Below, piece after piece: positions 44,403 to 54,707 of a DNA stretch of 64,000 bases; position 1 is the stretch's first letter, and the number at the start of each line of letters is the position of its first letter. Position numbers and translations under genes: made by a program. The notes beneath the pieces were generated by a model. The model did not search any database and was not told the DNA's origin. It worked only from the letters and a program-made list of their open reading frames with translations. Source of the stretch: Limnobacter humi (lineage in GTDB: Bacteria > Pseudomonadota > Gammaproteobacteria > Burkholderiales > Burkholderiaceae_B); contig NZ_JANIGO010000005.1 of the NCBI RefSeq assembly GCF_024518835.1, forward strand, positions 172,783 to 236,782, written 5' to 3'.

Positions 44403-47400
44403 ATGGGGTTTTCGGCCATTTTCATCCATCGGCCGGTGGCCACTGTCTTGCTCAGTCTGGGTGTGGTGTTGGCTGGCATTCTCGGTTTTTTCGCCTTGCC
44501 AGTAGCGCCTTTGCCGCAGGTGGATTTTCCCACCATCAGCGTACAGGCCAGCTTGCCCGGTGCCAGTGCTGAAACCATGGCTGCCACGGTGGCCACCCCA
44601 CTGGAACGGGCCCTGGGGCGCATTGCGGGGGTGACCGAGATCACCTCCAACAGTACGCAGGGCAGCACTGGCATCACCATTCAGTTTGATCTGGACCGCG
44701 ACATTGACGGTGCAGCACGAGAAGTTCAAGCCGCCATCAATGCATCCCGCTCACTGCTGCCCTCGGGTTTGCCCAGCAATCCCACCTATCGAAAGGTCAA
44801 CCCGGCGGATTCTCCGATTCTTATTCTCGCTCTCACCTCTGAGCACCACACGCGCGGCGAGTTGTACGACTATGCTTCCACCATCCTCTCGCAGCGCTTG
44901 TCGCAAATTGATGGGGTGGGGCAGGTCAACATTGGCGGTGGTGCATTGCCCGCTGTACGGGTGGATGTTGACCCCAACCGCCTGTCGGCCAAAGGCCTTA
45001 GCCTGGAAGATGTGCGCAATACGATTGCCAACTCCAACACCAACCGCCCGGTGGGTTTGGTCGAAAGCGTCGACCATTATTGGCAAATCGGGCTGAACAG
45101 TCAGTCTAGAGAAGCCGATGAATACAAGCCCTTGGTGGTGCGTTACCAACATGGTGCCGCCATCCAGTTGCAGGATGTGGCACGCGTGTCTGATTCAGTG
45201 CAGGACATTCGCACCTATGGTGCCGCCAACGGCAAGCCGGCAGTGGTGTTGGTGGTGTATCGTTCGCCCGGTGCCAACATCATTGGCACAGTGGACCGCA
45301 TTCGTGAGTTGCTGCCCAAGCTGCGAGCCATGGTGCCGGCGGCCATCAGTGTGGATGTGGTGTTGGACCGCACGCCCACCATTCGCGGCTCGCTGAAAGA
45401 AGTGGAAAAAACGCTGTTGATTTCAGTGGCCCTGGTGTTGATGGTGGTGTTGCTGTTCCTCAAAAAATGGCGCGCCGCGGTTATTCCCAGTGTGGCCGTG
45501 CCCGTTTCATTGATTGGCACGTTTGCCATTATGTATTTGCTGGGCTACAGCCTGGACAACCTCTCGTTGATGGCCATTGTGGTGGCCACCGGCTTCGTGG
45601 TGGACGACGCCATTGTGGTGCAGGAAAACATCGTCCGTCACATGGAGCGTGGAAAATCGGCCTACCGTGCAGCACTGGACGGGTCTCGCGAAATTGGGTT
45701 TACCGTCATCTCAATTAGCCTGTCGCTCATCGCGGTGTTCATTCCGGTGTTGTTGATGGGCGGCATTGTGGGGCGGCTCTTCCGCGAGTTTGCAGTCACC
45801 TTGTCGGCAGCCATTGTGGTGTCGCTGGTGGTGTCGCTCACGCTCACACCGTCCATGGCTGCGTATCTGCTGAAGCCCTCGGATCCATCGCCTTCGGCCG
45901 GGCGCTTCAGCCGTTTCATGGCATGGGTGGACAGTGGTTTACGAGCGATTCGTCGGGGTTACCGAAAAAGCCTGGCCTGGTCCATTCGTCACGCCTGTGT
46001 GGTCATGGTCCTGTTGCTGGCCACGGTGGCACTCAATGTGTACCTCTACATTCACATTCCCAAGGGCTTTTTTCCTCAACAGGACACCGGTCGTTTGTTG
46101 GGTTTCATTCGTGGTGATCAAAGCATTTCCTACCAGGCCATGGAAGGCAAAATGAACCAGCTCATGGCGATTGTGCAAGCCGACCCTGATGTGTCGGCAG
46201 TGGTGGGCTTTGTGGGTGGGGGGCGCCGCAATGGTGGCTTTATGTTCGTCACGCTTAAACCCTTGAAGGAGCGCAGCGCAAAAATGGTGGAAGTGCTCGG
46301 GCGGCTGCGCAAGCAATTGGCCCATGTGCCGGGCGCTTCGTTGTTCCTCACACCCGCGCAGGATGTCCGCATTGGCGGGCGTCAAACCAGTTCCGAGTTT
46401 CAATTCACCTTGCTGGCCGATGACTTGAGCGTGCTGCGCGATTGGGAGCCCAAAGTCCGCGATGCCATGTCAGCCTTGCCGCAGTTGGTGGACATTGACA
46501 CCGATCAACAAGACAAGGGTTTGCAAAATAACCTCGTGATTGATCGCGATGCTGCTGCCCGTTTTGGCCTGAGTGTGCGTGACATTGACACCACGTTGAA
46601 CAACGCGTTTTCGCAGCGTTTGGTGTCAACCATCTACAATCCCTTGAACCAATACCGGGTGGTGTTGGGGCTCAACGAGTTTTATCTGCAAGGGCCAGAA
46701 AGCCTGAAGGCCATTCGCTTCTCCACGCCCGATGGCGGGCAAGTGCCACTGTCGGCCTTTGCCCGGGTGGTGCCGGGCAATGCGCCCTTGTCCGTCAGTC
46801 ACGATGGTGGCTTTCCATCCTCCACCATCAGTTTTGGTTTGGCACCCGGCTATTCGCTCAGTGAGGCCTCGGCAGCGGTTCAACAGGCTTATGATCGTCT
46901 CACGCCACCGGTGGCTCTGCGGGGCACATTCCAAGGCAGTGCGGGGGCTTTTCAGCAATCGCTCTCCAGCCAGCCGCTGTTGATTTTGGCGGCCATGGTG
47001 ACCATTTACCTGGTCTTGGGCATCCTTTATGAAAGCTTGGTGCACCCACTCACCATTTTGTCCACCTTGCCGTCGGCTGGCGTTGGCGCTTTGCTGGGGC
47101 TGATCCTGTTCGGTGAAGAGTTTGGCGTCATTGCGCTGATTGGTGTCCTCTTGCTCATCGGCATTGTGAAAAAAAACGCCATCATGATGATCGACTTTGC
47201 GATCGACCGGCAGCGCCGAACAGGCTCATCGGCTGCGCCCGCCATTTACCGGGCAGCGGTGCTGCGCTTTCGTCCCATTCTGATGACCACCTTGGCGGCC
47301 ATGTTGGGCGCCGTGCCGCTGGCCCTGGGCAGTGGGGATGGTGCCGAACTGCGCACGCCGCTGGGCATCGCGATTGTGGGTGGCCTATTCATGAGCCAAC

Positions 47401-47471
47401 TGTTGACCCTGTACACCACACCGGTGGTGTACATCCTGCTGGACCGCTATCTAGGGAAGTCGAAACGATGA
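44403..47471 (+). CDS. mdtC: MdtC-type RND efflux pump subunit
   Basis: A 1022-residue HAE1-family RND transporter, full length. It begins FSAIFIHRPVATVLLSL, has TM4 VVDDAIVVQENIVRH with the Asp pair and ends with [19 protein letters not shown]. The FIHRPVAT start is the usual hallmark of the MdtC paralogue. The two tandem subunits are diverged from each other, consistent with a heteromeric pump. The stop overlaps the outer-membrane factor gene by 4 bases (ATGA). Confidence 0.93.
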   Translation: MGFSAIFIHRPVATVLLSLGVVLAGILGFFALPVAPLPQVDFPTISVQASLPGASAETMAATVATPLERALGRIAGVTEITSNSTQGSTGITIQFDLDRDIDGAAREVQAAINASRSLLPSGLPSNPTYRKVNPADSPILILALTSEHHTRGELYDYASTILSQRLSQIDGVGQVNIGGGALPAVRVDVDPNRLSAKGLSLEDVRNTIANSNTNRPVGLVESVDHYWQIGLNSQSREADEYKPLVVRYQHGAAIQLQDVARVSDSVQDIRTYGAANGKPAVVLVVYRSPGANIIGTVDRIRELLPKLRAMVPAAISVDVVLDRTPTIRGSLKEVEKTLLISVALVLMVVLLFLKKWRAAVIPSVAVPVSLIGTFAIMYLLGYSLDNLSLMAIVVATGFVVDDAIVVQENIVRHMERGKSAYRAALDGSREIGFTVISISLSLIAVFIPVLLMGGIVGRLFREFAVTLSAAIVVSLVVSLTLTPSMAAYLLKPSDPSPSAGRFSRFMAWVDSGLRAIRRGYRKSLAWSIRHACVVMVLLLATVALNVYLYIHIPKGFFPQQDTGRLLGFIRGDQSISYQAMEGKMNQLMAIVQADPDVSAVVGFVGGGRRNGGFMFVTLKPLKERSAKMVEVLGRLRKQLAHVPGASLFLTPAQDVRIGGRQTSSEFQFTLLADDLSVLRDWEPKVRDAMSALPQLVDIDTDQQDKGLQNNLVIDRDAAARFGLSVRDIDTTLNNAFSQRLVSTIYNPLNQYRVVLGLNEFYLQGPESLKAIRFSTPDGGQVPLSAFARVVPGNAPLSVSHDGGFPSSTISFGLAPGYSLSEASAAVQQAYDRLTPPVALRGTFQGSAGAFQQSLSSQPLLILAAMVTIYLVLGILYESLVHPLTILSTLPSAGVGALLGLILFGEEFGVIALIGVLLLIGIVKKNAIMMIDFAIDRQRRTGSSAAPAIYRAAVLRFRPILMTTLAAMLGAVPLALGSGDGAELRTPLGIAIVGGLFMSQLLTLYTTPVVYILLDRYLGKSKR

Positions 47472-48904
47472 TTGCTTTGTCCAAACGCCTTGCGCACTGG
47501 TGTGGGGCTGTAGCACTGTTGCTGTCGGTCAGCGCTTGCAGCCTGGCACCAACGTACAACACTCCCCCGCTCGGCACCGCAGTTCCCGCTGAATTCAAGC
47601 AGGACGGCCCATGGCGCCCCACAGCCGGGCAAGTGCAGTACCGTGCGGACTGGTGGGTGGTGTTCGACGACCCAGTCCTGGCCCAGCTGGAAGAACAGCT
47701 CACCCAAAACAACCCGGGCATTGCCATTGCACAGGCCCAGTACCGCAGTGCGCGGGCTGCACTCGATGGTGCACGGGCCAGCCTCTTCCCCACCTTGAAC
47801 GGCAACCTGGGCGCCACCCGCAGCCGCAACGGCAACACGGGCAATTCCACCGTCATTCAGTCGCCAGTGACCAACCTGTACACACTCTCGGCCCAGGCGG
47901 CTTGGGAAGTGGACGTGTGGGGCAAACTGTCCAATGGTGTGGACGCAGCGGACGCCCGGGCCCAGTCAGCCGCAGCGCTGGTGGGTTCTGCCCGGGTGAG
48001 TGCTCAGGCCTTGTTGGCCCAAAGCTATTTTTTGTGGCGGGCTTCGATGGAGCAGGAAGCCCTGCTTCAACGCAGCGTGGCAGCCTACACGCGGTTTCGC
48101 AGCCTCACCCAAAACCGGCTCAATGCCGGTGTGGCGTCCAAGCTCGACTTGGCGCAAGCCGACACGGTGTTGAACAACACCCGCACGCAGTTGTCTGAAG
48201 CCACTTTGTCACGGGTACAAACTGAAAATGCCATCGCCGTATTGCTGGGCATGGCCCCTGCAGCCCTGGCCTTGAACCCCAGTGGTGGCTGGTCCATCGA
48301 GCAGGCCGCCATACCAGCCACGCCGGACTTACTGCCCTCCGAACTGTTGCTCAGCCGGTTTGATGTCTATTCCGCCGAGCGGCAGGTGGCCGCGGCCAAC
48401 GCCCAAATCGGTGTGGCCCGTGCCGCCTACTTCCCCAGTTTGAATTTGTCCGCCAGCACCGGGTTTCGCAGCAACAGTTGGACCAACCTCACCGCTTCCC
48501 CGGCACGGTTCTGGTCGGTGGGGCCTGCACTCGCTTTGAATCTGTTTGATGCGGGTGCCCGGTCCGCGCAGGTTGAGCAGGCCCGTGCAGCGTACGATCA
48601 AACAGCGGCCACGTATCGCCAAACGGTGTTGTCAGCCTTTCAGGAAGTGGAAGACAACCTGGCAGCCATTCGTTATTTGGCTGAGGAGCGTGCCTCGCAA
48701 ATGCAGGCCTTGCAGTCGGCCCGCTTGGCCCGCGAGGTGGCTGAGAACCAATACAAGGCGGGCACGGCCGATGCCCTCACGGTGATCTCGGCCCAGGTGG
48801 CCGAGCTGAATGCTGAAACCGCCCGCATCAATCTGTGGAACCGCAGCGTGGCTGCGGTGGTTCAATTGTTGAAAAACACAGGTGGGCGGGCTGCTGGTCG
48901 TTAG
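47468..48904 (+). CDS. Outer-membrane efflux channel lipoprotein (NodT/OprM family)
   Basis: A 478-residue TolC-type outer-membrane factor. The lipoprotein signal has lipobox SVSAC (about residue 19), followed by PTYNTPPL, and the two OEP repeats are rich in Ala/Gln coiled-coil heptads. WEVDVWGKL and NLFDAGARSAQVEQARAAY are the usual signatures of the two repeats. It completes the tripartite pump encoded by the three genes before it, overlapping mdtC by 4 bases. The 12-base gap to the convergent mltA gene leaves no visible terminator. Confidence 0.93.
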   Translation: MIALSKRLAHWCGAVALLLSVSACSLAPTYNTPPLGTAVPAEFKQDGPWRPTAGQVQYRADWWVVFDDPVLAQLEEQLTQNNPGIAIAQAQYRSARAALDGARASLFPTLNGNLGATRSRNGNTGNSTVIQSPVTNLYTLSAQAAWEVDVWGKLSNGVDAADARAQSAAALVGSARVSAQALLAQSYFLWRASMEQEALLQRSVAAYTRFRSLTQNRLNAGVASKLDLAQADTVLNNTRTQLSEATLSRVQTENAIAVLLGMAPAALALNPSGGWSIEQAAIPATPDLLPSELLLSRFDVYSAERQVAAANAQIGVARAAYFPSLNLSASTGFRSNSWTNLTASPARFWSVGPALALNLFDAGARSAQVEQARAAYDQTAATYRQTVLSAFQEVEDNLAAIRYLAEERASQMQALQSARLAREVAENQYKAGTADALTVISAQVAELNAETARINLWNRSVAAVVQLLKNTGGRAAGR

Positions 48905-48915
48905 TCGCTCGCAGG

Positions 48916-50157
48916 TTAATCGTTCGCAGTTTTTGGCAGGTCTACACCTTTGGGCCACAGCAGCCACAACCGCAGGGTTTGGCGGGTTTTACCCGCTGCC
49001 TCGCCGGCTGCATGCCCGGTGCCCCAAAAATAATCCGCCCGCACCCGGCCTCGGATTGCACCACCCGTGTCCTGGGCCAATGCAGCATGTTGTATTGGTT
49101 TTTGGTTTAGTGGGTTCGTGCTGTCCAGCCACATTAACGCACCGTAGGGCACCAGGCTGCGGTCCACTGCCAGACTGAACTCCCCGGTCAAGGGCAGGCC
49201 CAGTGCGCCGATTGGGCCCTGCTCAGGGCTGAGCACGGTGTTTTCCGCAAAAAACACCACGCTGGGGTTGTTGTTCAGCAGCTTGTCCACTTTGGTTGGG
49301 TTCTTCTCAGCCCAGGCGCGAATACCCGGGATGGTGGCCTGTGCGGTGGTCAGTTCACCCCATTCCACCAACACCCGACCAATGGCCTTGTACGGGTAGC
49401 CATTCTGGTCCGCATAGCTCAAGCGGATCTCGCTGCCGTCGGGCAATTTCACACGGCCCGAGCCCTGCACCTGCAACAAAAATGCGTCCAGTTTGTCATC
49501 CACCCACACCAGCACCTTGCCGCGTTGTGGGCCCACATTGGTTTCCCACTCGGCACGGTCGTAATAGGGCACCAAGGTGTTGCCTTCAATTCGGCCTCGA
49601 ATGCGTTTGCCCTTGAGCTCTGGCACCAGCTCATCCAGCTTGACCGTGATCAAGTCCGAGGGCACGCCGTACAGGGGCACACCAAAGCGGCCACCCGGCT
49701 TGCGTGCGCCATTCAACAAAGGCTCGTAGTAACCCGTCAACAGGCCTTCCTTGCGACCGTCCTCCTGCTGCAGCTGCCACACATCCAGTTCTTTCTCCAT
49801 CCAGTTGCGGGCCTCCTCATCGGTGTTGAGGCTGGATGCGCGCTTACACATCTCCACCAATCCGGCTGGGGTGGCTTTGCGACGCTGCAATACGCCACAC
49901 TGCGCTATGAAGGCATTCAGCGTGGCTTTCTGCCCTTGCGTGTTCGCCCAACCCGGCAGTTGCGAAAAACTCGACTTTTCCAGCAAAGGCAGGGCCGGTG
50001 GTTTCTCGGCTGGTTTTTCCTCAGGGGCTGGGCAGGAACAATTCACCGGCTTTTGGGCCTGTGGCGGTAACGATTGCGTGGCGCAGCCGGCTACAATGCC
50101 AGCCAGGGTGATCTGGCAAAACCAGCGCCCAATGCGGAACATTTGAATACGGCGCAT
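48916..50157 (-). CDS. mltA: Membrane-bound lytic murein transglycosylase A
   Basis: A 413-residue lipoprotein (lipobox IVAGC, then a Pro/Glu-rich linker) with the MltA domain GLLTGYYEPLLNGARKPGGR and the 3D (Asp-Asp-Asp) domain RVRADYFWGTGHAAGEAAG near the C-terminus, containing the catalytic Asp. It cleaves peptidoglycan glycosidic bonds to 1,6-anhydro muropeptides at the inner face of the outer membrane. Start choice: ATG at 50157 or 50142; both keep the signal peptide, whereas a longer frame up to 50232 would overlap the divergent small gene. Convergent with the efflux operon. Confidence 0.92.
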   Translation of the reverse strand: MRRIQMFRIGRWFCQITLAGIVAGCATQSLPPQAQKPVNCSCPAPEEKPAEKPPALPLLEKSSFSQLPGWANTQGQKATLNAFIAQCGVLQRRKATPAGLVEMCKRASSLNTDEEARNWMEKELDVWQLQQEDGRKEGLLTGYYEPLLNGARKPGGRFGVPLYGVPSDLITVKLDELVPELKGKRIRGRIEGNTLVPYYDRAEWETNVGPQRGKVLVWVDDKLDAFLLQVQGSGRVKLPDGSEIRLSYADQNGYPYKAIGRVLVEWGELTTAQATIPGIRAWAEKNPTKVDKLLNNNPSVVFFAENTVLSPEQGPIGALGLPLTGEFSLAVDRSLVPYGALMWLDSTNPLNQKPIQHAALAQDTGGAIRGRVRADYFWGTGHAAGEAAGKTRQTLRLWLLWPKGVDLPKTAND

Positions 50158-50176
50158 TTTCAGGGAATACATCAAC

Positions 50177-50368
50177 ATGTGGTTACTCATTGCAGAAATG
50201 GTGTTGGCGCTGGGCGCCATCGTGTTCATCATGTGGTGGACGCTGCGGGCCCGGGTTGACCATGCTGCACCACCCGATGAACCCGCTGTTGATCAGCCCG
50301 TGGCGCAGACCGCTCGTCAGCCCAACGATGACCCCGCATCGTCTGATCCGGGCAAGCCGCAGACTTAA
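50177..50368 (+). CDS. Small single-span membrane protein
   Basis: A 63-residue protein with one N-terminal membrane helix (about 3-24), a basic flank (LRARVDH) and a hydrophilic Pro/Asp-rich tail. AGG lies about 12 bases before the ATG. It is divergent from mltA with about 20 bases between starts, and convergent with apaG. No family is recognised; the layout (helix plus disordered acidic tail) suggests a small envelope protein. Confidence 0.6.
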   Translation: MWLLIAEMVLALGAIVFIMWWTLRARVDHAAPPDEPAVDQPVAQTARQPNDDPASSDPGKPQT

Positions 50369-50386
50369 TGCGGAATTCGCACAGAA

Positions 50387-50770
50387 TCAGTGCAACACCC
50401 GTGGCATCGACAGCATGAATTCCGGGACTTCCACCTGGAATTGCTCACCGCCTTCGCCCACAAAGGTGTAGTCGCCTTTCATGGTACCCACCGGCGTGGG
50501 TAGCGGGCAGCCGCTGGTGTACTGGAACATCTGACCGGGTTTCAGGGTGGGTTGTTCCCCAACCACGCCATCGCCGCGAATTTCCTGAACAATTTTGTAG
50601 GCATCGGTGATGATCCAGTGACGGCTCACCAGTTGGGCGGTGGCGGTGCCCACGTTCTCAATTTCAATGGTGTAGGCAAACACGTAAGGCCCTTTGTCCT
50701 TGTCGCTTTGCTCATCAAGAAATTGGGTGCTGACACGCACTTCAAACTGGTAAGGTGAATCGCTGCTCAT
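50387..50770 (-). CDS. apaG: ApaG domain protein
   Basis: A 127-residue protein that matches ApaG along its length, including FAYTIEIENVG, LVSRHWIITDA and the signature GTMKGDYTFVGE. ApaG has a fibronectin-III-like fold and is named as a Co2+/Mg2+ efflux-associated protein; its biochemical role is not settled. It is transcribed away from rpe, and the roughly 230 bases between them hold the divergent promoter region, where I see no clear element. Confidence 0.93.
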   Translation of the reverse strand: MSSDSPYQFEVRVSTQFLDEQSDKDKGPYVFAYTIEIENVGTATAQLVSRHWIITDAYKIVQEIRGDGVVGEQPTLKPGQMFQYTSGCPLPTPVGTMKGDYTFVGEGGEQFQVEVPEFMLSMPRVLH

Positions 50771-51000
50771 AATGGCTCTTGATATGCGCTCGTCGGCGCG
50801 TGGCGTCGGTGAAGGGTTTCCGGTCGATCAGTATGAGCCCAAAACGTCAAATTCACAATTGGACTTGCCGCAGCGTCTGCATGGAAGCCCACCCGCTGTT
50901 GTCGCCAACGCAGTGTCAGGCAGCCTGTTTGGATTAAACTAGCGCTTTGCAAGGTGCGTTGCGCACCGTGTCCATGTCGCATTCCACCAGGTTGATGTCC

Positions 51001-51696
51001 ATGAATTCTTTCGTGATTGCCCCCAGTATTTTGTCGGCCGATTTTGCCCGTTTGGGTGAAGAGGTCAAAAATGTGATTGCTGCGGGCGCAGACTGGATTC
51101 ACTTTGATGTGATGGACAATCACTATGTGCCCAACCTGACCATTGGCCCCTTGGTGTGCGAGGCTTTACGCCCCCACACCACGGCCCCGATTGATGTGCA
51201 CCTCATGGTGCGCCCGGCAGACCGAATCATTCCCGATTTTGCCAAAGCGGGTGCCAACATCATCAGTGTTCACCCGGAGGGCACCGACCACCTGGACCGC
51301 ACCCTGAGCCTGATTCGTGACCAAGGTTGCCAAGCCGGTGTGGTTCTGAACCCAGCCACCCCTGTGCAGTGGCTGGACCACATCATGGACAAGCTGGACC
51401 TGGTTTTGCTTATGTCGGTCAACCCGGGTTTTGGTGGGCAAAGTTTCATTCCCCAAACCCTCAACAAATTGGCCGAAGTGCGCCGTCGCATCGACGCCCA
51501 TGTGTCTGCCGGCGGAAACAACATTCGCCTCGAGGTGGATGGTGGCGTAAAGCCCGACAACATTGCTGCCATTGCCAAAGCCGGCGCAGACGCTTTTGTG
51601 GCGGGTTCCGCCATATTCGGCAAGCCCGATTACAAAGCCGTGATTGATGCCATGCGCGCCGAGTTGGCTGGAGTGGCAGCGCAGAGGGCAGCATGA
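51001..51696 (+). CDS. rpe: Ribulose-phosphate 3-epimerase
   Basis: A 231-residue TIM-barrel enzyme that interconverts ribulose 5-phosphate and xylulose 5-phosphate in the pentose phosphate pathway. Family motifs are [37 protein letters not shown], and [16 protein letters not shown], plus the phosphate-binding VDGGV and VAGSAIFG. The metal-binding His and Asp residues are present. Starts at 50995 and 51001 both fit; I prefer 51001, giving MNSFVIAPS. It overlaps gph by 4 bases, the common rpe-gph-trpE arrangement of Proteobacteria. Confidence 0.95.
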   Translation: MNSFVIAPSILSADFARLGEEVKNVIAAGADWIHFDVMDNHYVPNLTIGPLVCEALRPHTTAPIDVHLMVRPADRIIPDFAKAGANIISVHPEGTDHLDRTLSLIRDQGCQAGVVLNPATPVQWLDHIMDKLDLVLLMSVNPGFGGQSFIPQTLNKLAEVRRRIDAHVSAGGNNIRLEVDGGVKPDNIAAIAKAGADAFVAGSAIFGKPDYKAVIDAMRAELAGVAAQRAA

Positions 51697-52382
51697 GCAT
51701 CCGCGCCATCCTGTTTGACCTGGACGGGACCTTGCTGCACACCGTGCCCGACCTGGCTGCCGCAGTCAATGCCATGTTGCGCGACCTTGCCTTGCCGGAG
51801 CTGGACGAGGCCACAGTGGCCACCTATGTGGGCAAGGGTGCAGAAAACCTGATTCACCGCAGCCTGACCGGCAGCTTGGATGGCCGCGCGGATGCCGCCC
51901 TGTTTGAAAAAGCCAATGCCATTTGGCATGCCCATTACGAACAGATCAATGGGCAGCATGCCGAGTTCTACCCCGGTGTGCTTGAGGGGCTTGAGGCGTT
52001 TGCGCAAGCCGGTTTGAAACTGGCGGTGGTAACCAACAAACCTGAACGCTTTACAGGCCCACTGCTGGCGCGCAGCGGCATTGCCTGTTATTTCAGCGTG
52101 GTCATTGGTGGCGACACTTTCGAGCGCAAAAAGCCCGACCCCTTGCCGGTGCTGAAAGCCTGCGAACGTTTGGGTGTCTCGCCCAGCGAGGCGCTGTTTA
52201 TTGGCGACTCACTCAATGATGCGCAAGCAGCCCGCGCAGCCGGCGTGCCGTGTTGGCTCTTGCCGTATGGTTACAACGAAGGTCGACCCATTGAAAGCAC
52301 ACCGTGCGACGGCCACATCAATACCTTGTTGCAGGCAGCCGAACGCGTGTGTGCCCAACAGCCCATCCAGGTGAATCCATGA
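51693..52382 (+). CDS. gph: Phosphoglycolate phosphatase
   Basis: A 229-residue HAD-family phosphatase. Motif I is [10 protein letters not shown], motif II is VVTNKP, motif III is in the KKPDPLPVL segment, and motif IV is [15 protein letters not shown]. It hydrolyses 2-phosphoglycolate formed by DNA repair or oxygenase reactions. ATGA overlaps with both rpe upstream and trpE downstream show translational coupling in one operon. Confidence 0.94.
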   Translation: MSIRAILFDLDGTLLHTVPDLAAAVNAMLRDLALPELDEATVATYVGKGAENLIHRSLTGSLDGRADAALFEKANAIWHAHYEQINGQHAEFYPGVLEGLEAFAQAGLKLAVVTNKPERFTGPLLARSGIACYFSVVIGGDTFERKKPDPLPVLKACERLGVSPSEALFIGDSLNDAQAARAAGVPCWLLPYGYNEGRPIESTPCDGHINTLLQAAERVCAQQPIQVNP

Positions 52383-53884
52383 TTTCCCGCTCCGAATTTG
52401 ATGCGTTGGTCGCACAGGGTTATAACCGCATCCCCTTGATCGCCCGATGCTACGCCGACCTCGACACGCCGCTGTCCATCTACTTCAAACTGGCCAACCA
52501 AAAAAACACTTTCCTGCTGGAATCGGTGGTCGGTGGCGAGCGTTCCGGTCGGTACTCCTTCATCGGTTTGCCGTCCAGCATCACGCTGGAAGTGATCGAA
52601 AACCGCGTGGAGGTCAGTCACACCGACAGCCAGGGGCATCGTACCGTGACCGAGCAGTTTTCCGGCGATCCGCTGGCTTTTATCGAGCAGTACCACGCCC
52701 GTTTTAAAGTACCGTCTGTTGAAGGCTCGTCCCGGTTTTTCGGTGGCTTGGCCGGTTACTTTGGTTACGACACAGTTCGGTACATCGAAGGCCGTCTTGA
52801 ACACAGCCGCAAGCCCGATGATCTGGGCATTCCCGATATTCTGCTGATGCTCACCGACCGCATGGCAGTGGTGGACAACATCAAAGGCACGATTCAGCTC
52901 ATCGTCTTTGTTGATCCGTCCAGCGCACAGGCCTATGAGGAGGGTGCAGCTGAACTAAACCGCTTGATGGTTCAGCTTCGCACGCCAGTGTCTATCCCGC
53001 TTAGTGGCGCTGCCGAGGTCACGCCGATTGAGCACAACATGAGCAAAGACCACTTCTTTGACATGGTGGCCAAAGCGAAGGATTACATCGCGGCTGGCGA
53101 TGTCATGCAGGTTGTGATCGGCCAACGGCTGTCCAAACGGTTCACGCAAAATGCGCTCTCTCTGTACCGCGCGTTGCGCTCACTCAACCCATCGCCCTAT
53201 CTGTTTTACTACAACTTTGGCGATTTCCAGGTGGTGGGTTCCTCGCCCGAAATTCTGGTTCGCCAAGACCAGCAAGCTGACCAACAATCCCTCATCACCT
53301 TGCGTCCCATCGCCGGCACACGCCCTCGCGGGAGCACTGTCGAGCAGGATTTGGCGCTCGCCGACGAGTTGTTGGCAGATCCGAAAGAAATTGCCGAGCA
53401 TGTGATGTTGATCGACCTGGCCCGCAATGATGTCGGTCGCATCGCGCAAACCGGCAGCGTACAGGTCACCGAGAAAATGGTGATTGAGCGGTATTCACAC
53501 GTCATGCACATCGTGAGCAATGTACAGGGTGTGCTCAGGCCTGGTTTGTCGGCCATGGACGTGTTGCGTGCAACCTTCCCGGCGGGCACTCTGTCTGGTG
53601 CACCCAAGGTACGCGCCATGGAAATCATCGACGAACTGGAGCCCACGAAGCGGGGCGTGTATGGCGGTGCTTGCGGTTACCTCAGTTTCACGGGCACCAT
53701 GGATGTGGCCATTGCCATCCGCAGTGGTGTCGTGAAAGACAACATGCTCTACGTGCAAGCGGGTGCTGGTGTGGTGGCCGATTCCGTGGCCGACAGTGAG
53801 TGGCTGGAAACCGAGAACAAAGCCCGCGCTGTCATGCGGGCTGCAGAGCTGGTTCAAAACGGACTGGACGGCGAGCTCAGCTAG
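52379..53884 (+). CDS. trpE: Anthranilate synthase component I
   Basis: A 501-residue enzyme that, with TrpG, converts chorismate and glutamine to anthranilate in tryptophan biosynthesis. The N-terminal LLES motif, which binds feedback Trp, lies in [19 protein letters not shown]. The chorismate-binding domain contains [29 protein letters not shown] and [16 protein letters not shown]. The ATG overlaps the gph stop by 4 bases. Feedback inhibition by tryptophan is expected from the LLES element. The trpG gene does not follow directly: a receiver-domain gene is inserted between. Confidence 0.96.
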   Translation: MISRSEFDALVAQGYNRIPLIARCYADLDTPLSIYFKLANQKNTFLLESVVGGERSGRYSFIGLPSSITLEVIENRVEVSHTDSQGHRTVTEQFSGDPLAFIEQYHARFKVPSVEGSSRFFGGLAGYFGYDTVRYIEGRLEHSRKPDDLGIPDILLMLTDRMAVVDNIKGTIQLIVFVDPSSAQAYEEGAAELNRLMVQLRTPVSIPLSGAAEVTPIEHNMSKDHFFDMVAKAKDYIAAGDVMQVVIGQRLSKRFTQNALSLYRALRSLNPSPYLFYYNFGDFQVVGSSPEILVRQDQQADQQSLITLRPIAGTRPRGSTVEQDLALADELLADPKEIAEHVMLIDLARNDVGRIAQTGSVQVTEKMVIERYSHVMHIVSNVQGVLRPGLSAMDVLRATFPAGTLSGAPKVRAMEIIDELEPTKRGVYGGACGYLSFTGTMDVAIAIRSGVVKDNMLYVQAGAGVVADSVADSEWLETENKARAVMRAAELVQNGLDGELS

Positions 53885-53952
53885 CCCCAAGTCGCTCAAC
53901 CTCAGCAGAACGGACCTCTCCCCCAAACAGGGAACAGTCACCGAGTACTCAT

Positions 53953-53997
53953 CCCGTTTTAACTACAGGCGTGCATGGTGCACCTGTAAAAAACGGG
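53953..53997 (+). promoter_or_regulatory. Long imperfect inverted repeat covering the ribosome-binding site of the receiver gene
   Basis: CCCGTTTT (53953-53960) pairs with AAAACGGG (53990-53997), and ACAGG (53965-53969) pairs with CCTGT (53983-53987) inside it, with further pairing around GTGCA/TGCAC. The stem takes up two bases of the GGAGG (53996-54000) that serves the GTG start at 54005. No T-run follows, so this is unlikely to be a terminator. It could regulate translation or mark an RNA processing site. Confidence 0.5.
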
Positions 53998-54004
53998 AGG
54001 ATGT

Positions 54005-54652
54005 GTGAAACTGTTGCTCTTGGAAGATGATCGCCAGTCGGCGCTTGCATTGATCAAATCATTGGAAATGCAGTGGCCCGGTGTCGTAGATTGGGTGAGT
54101 TCATGCAACGACGCTGCTGTCCAGTTGGCAGGCCCCCATTACATTCCCTTGGTGATCTGTGAGTTAAATCTGCCCGATGGCGATGGGGCGCATCTCTTGC
54201 GCCTGGCCCATGAAAAGGGGCAGTTGGCCTTCACCACCACTGTGATGATGACAACCCATCCGCAGCGCCAGCAGGTTCTGCAGGCCCGGGCGGCCGGTGC
54301 CCAGCGCCTGGTCATCAAGCCCCTGCAGCCTCATGTGCTCCATGCGTCGATGGACAACGTGTTGGAGCAACTCAAACGCATGAACCAAGGCATTGGTCGT
54401 CAATCCCCTGTGGAGGATATTCAGGTTTTCGCCGATGATTTGACGGCGTTGCGGGTAGAAAACCTGACTGACCGCGCGTTGATGCACCTATACCAAAGGG
54501 CTACCCACCTGGGTTTTCACTCCATGACCCAAGCCATCACCCGTCTACGCCACTATCTGGGGCGTCCTGGTCGACGCGCCACCGAGATCGAGAGTGCTCT
54601 GGCGGCATTGAACAGTCACTGCACCGGCTTATTGCCATTGTTGGTCGGCTAG
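54005..54652 (+). CDS. Receiver-domain protein with Glu at the phospho-acceptor site, inside the trp operon
   Basis: A 215-residue protein: a CheY-like receiver (1-120) and an alpha-helical C-terminal part (about 135-215) without a recognised output domain. The acidic cluster Glu7-Asp8-Asp9, Thr83 (MMTTHP) and Lys105 (VIKPLQP) are all kept, but the phospho-acceptor Asp is Glu53 in [12 protein letters not shown]. Asp-to-Glu changes at this site often mimic the active state in response regulators. The GTG start has GGAGG 4 bases upstream. It lies between trpE and trpG, where no regulator is expected. It may be phosphorylation-independent. Confidence 0.85.
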   Translation: MKLLLLEDDRQSALALIKSLEMQWPGVVDWVSSCNDAAVQLAGPHYIPLVICELNLPDGDGAHLLRLAHEKGQLAFTTTVMMTTHPQRQQVLQARAAGAQRLVIKPLQPHVLHASMDNVLEQLKRMNQGIGRQSPVEDIQVFADDLTALRVENLTDRALMHLYQRATHLGFHSMTQAITRLRHYLGRPGRRATEIESALAALNSHCTGLLPLLVG

Positions 54653-54707
54653 TGGGCTCTTGAAACCGCTTGTTGCGCTGGATGCCCCGGTTTTAGGTCG
54701 ATCTGTG

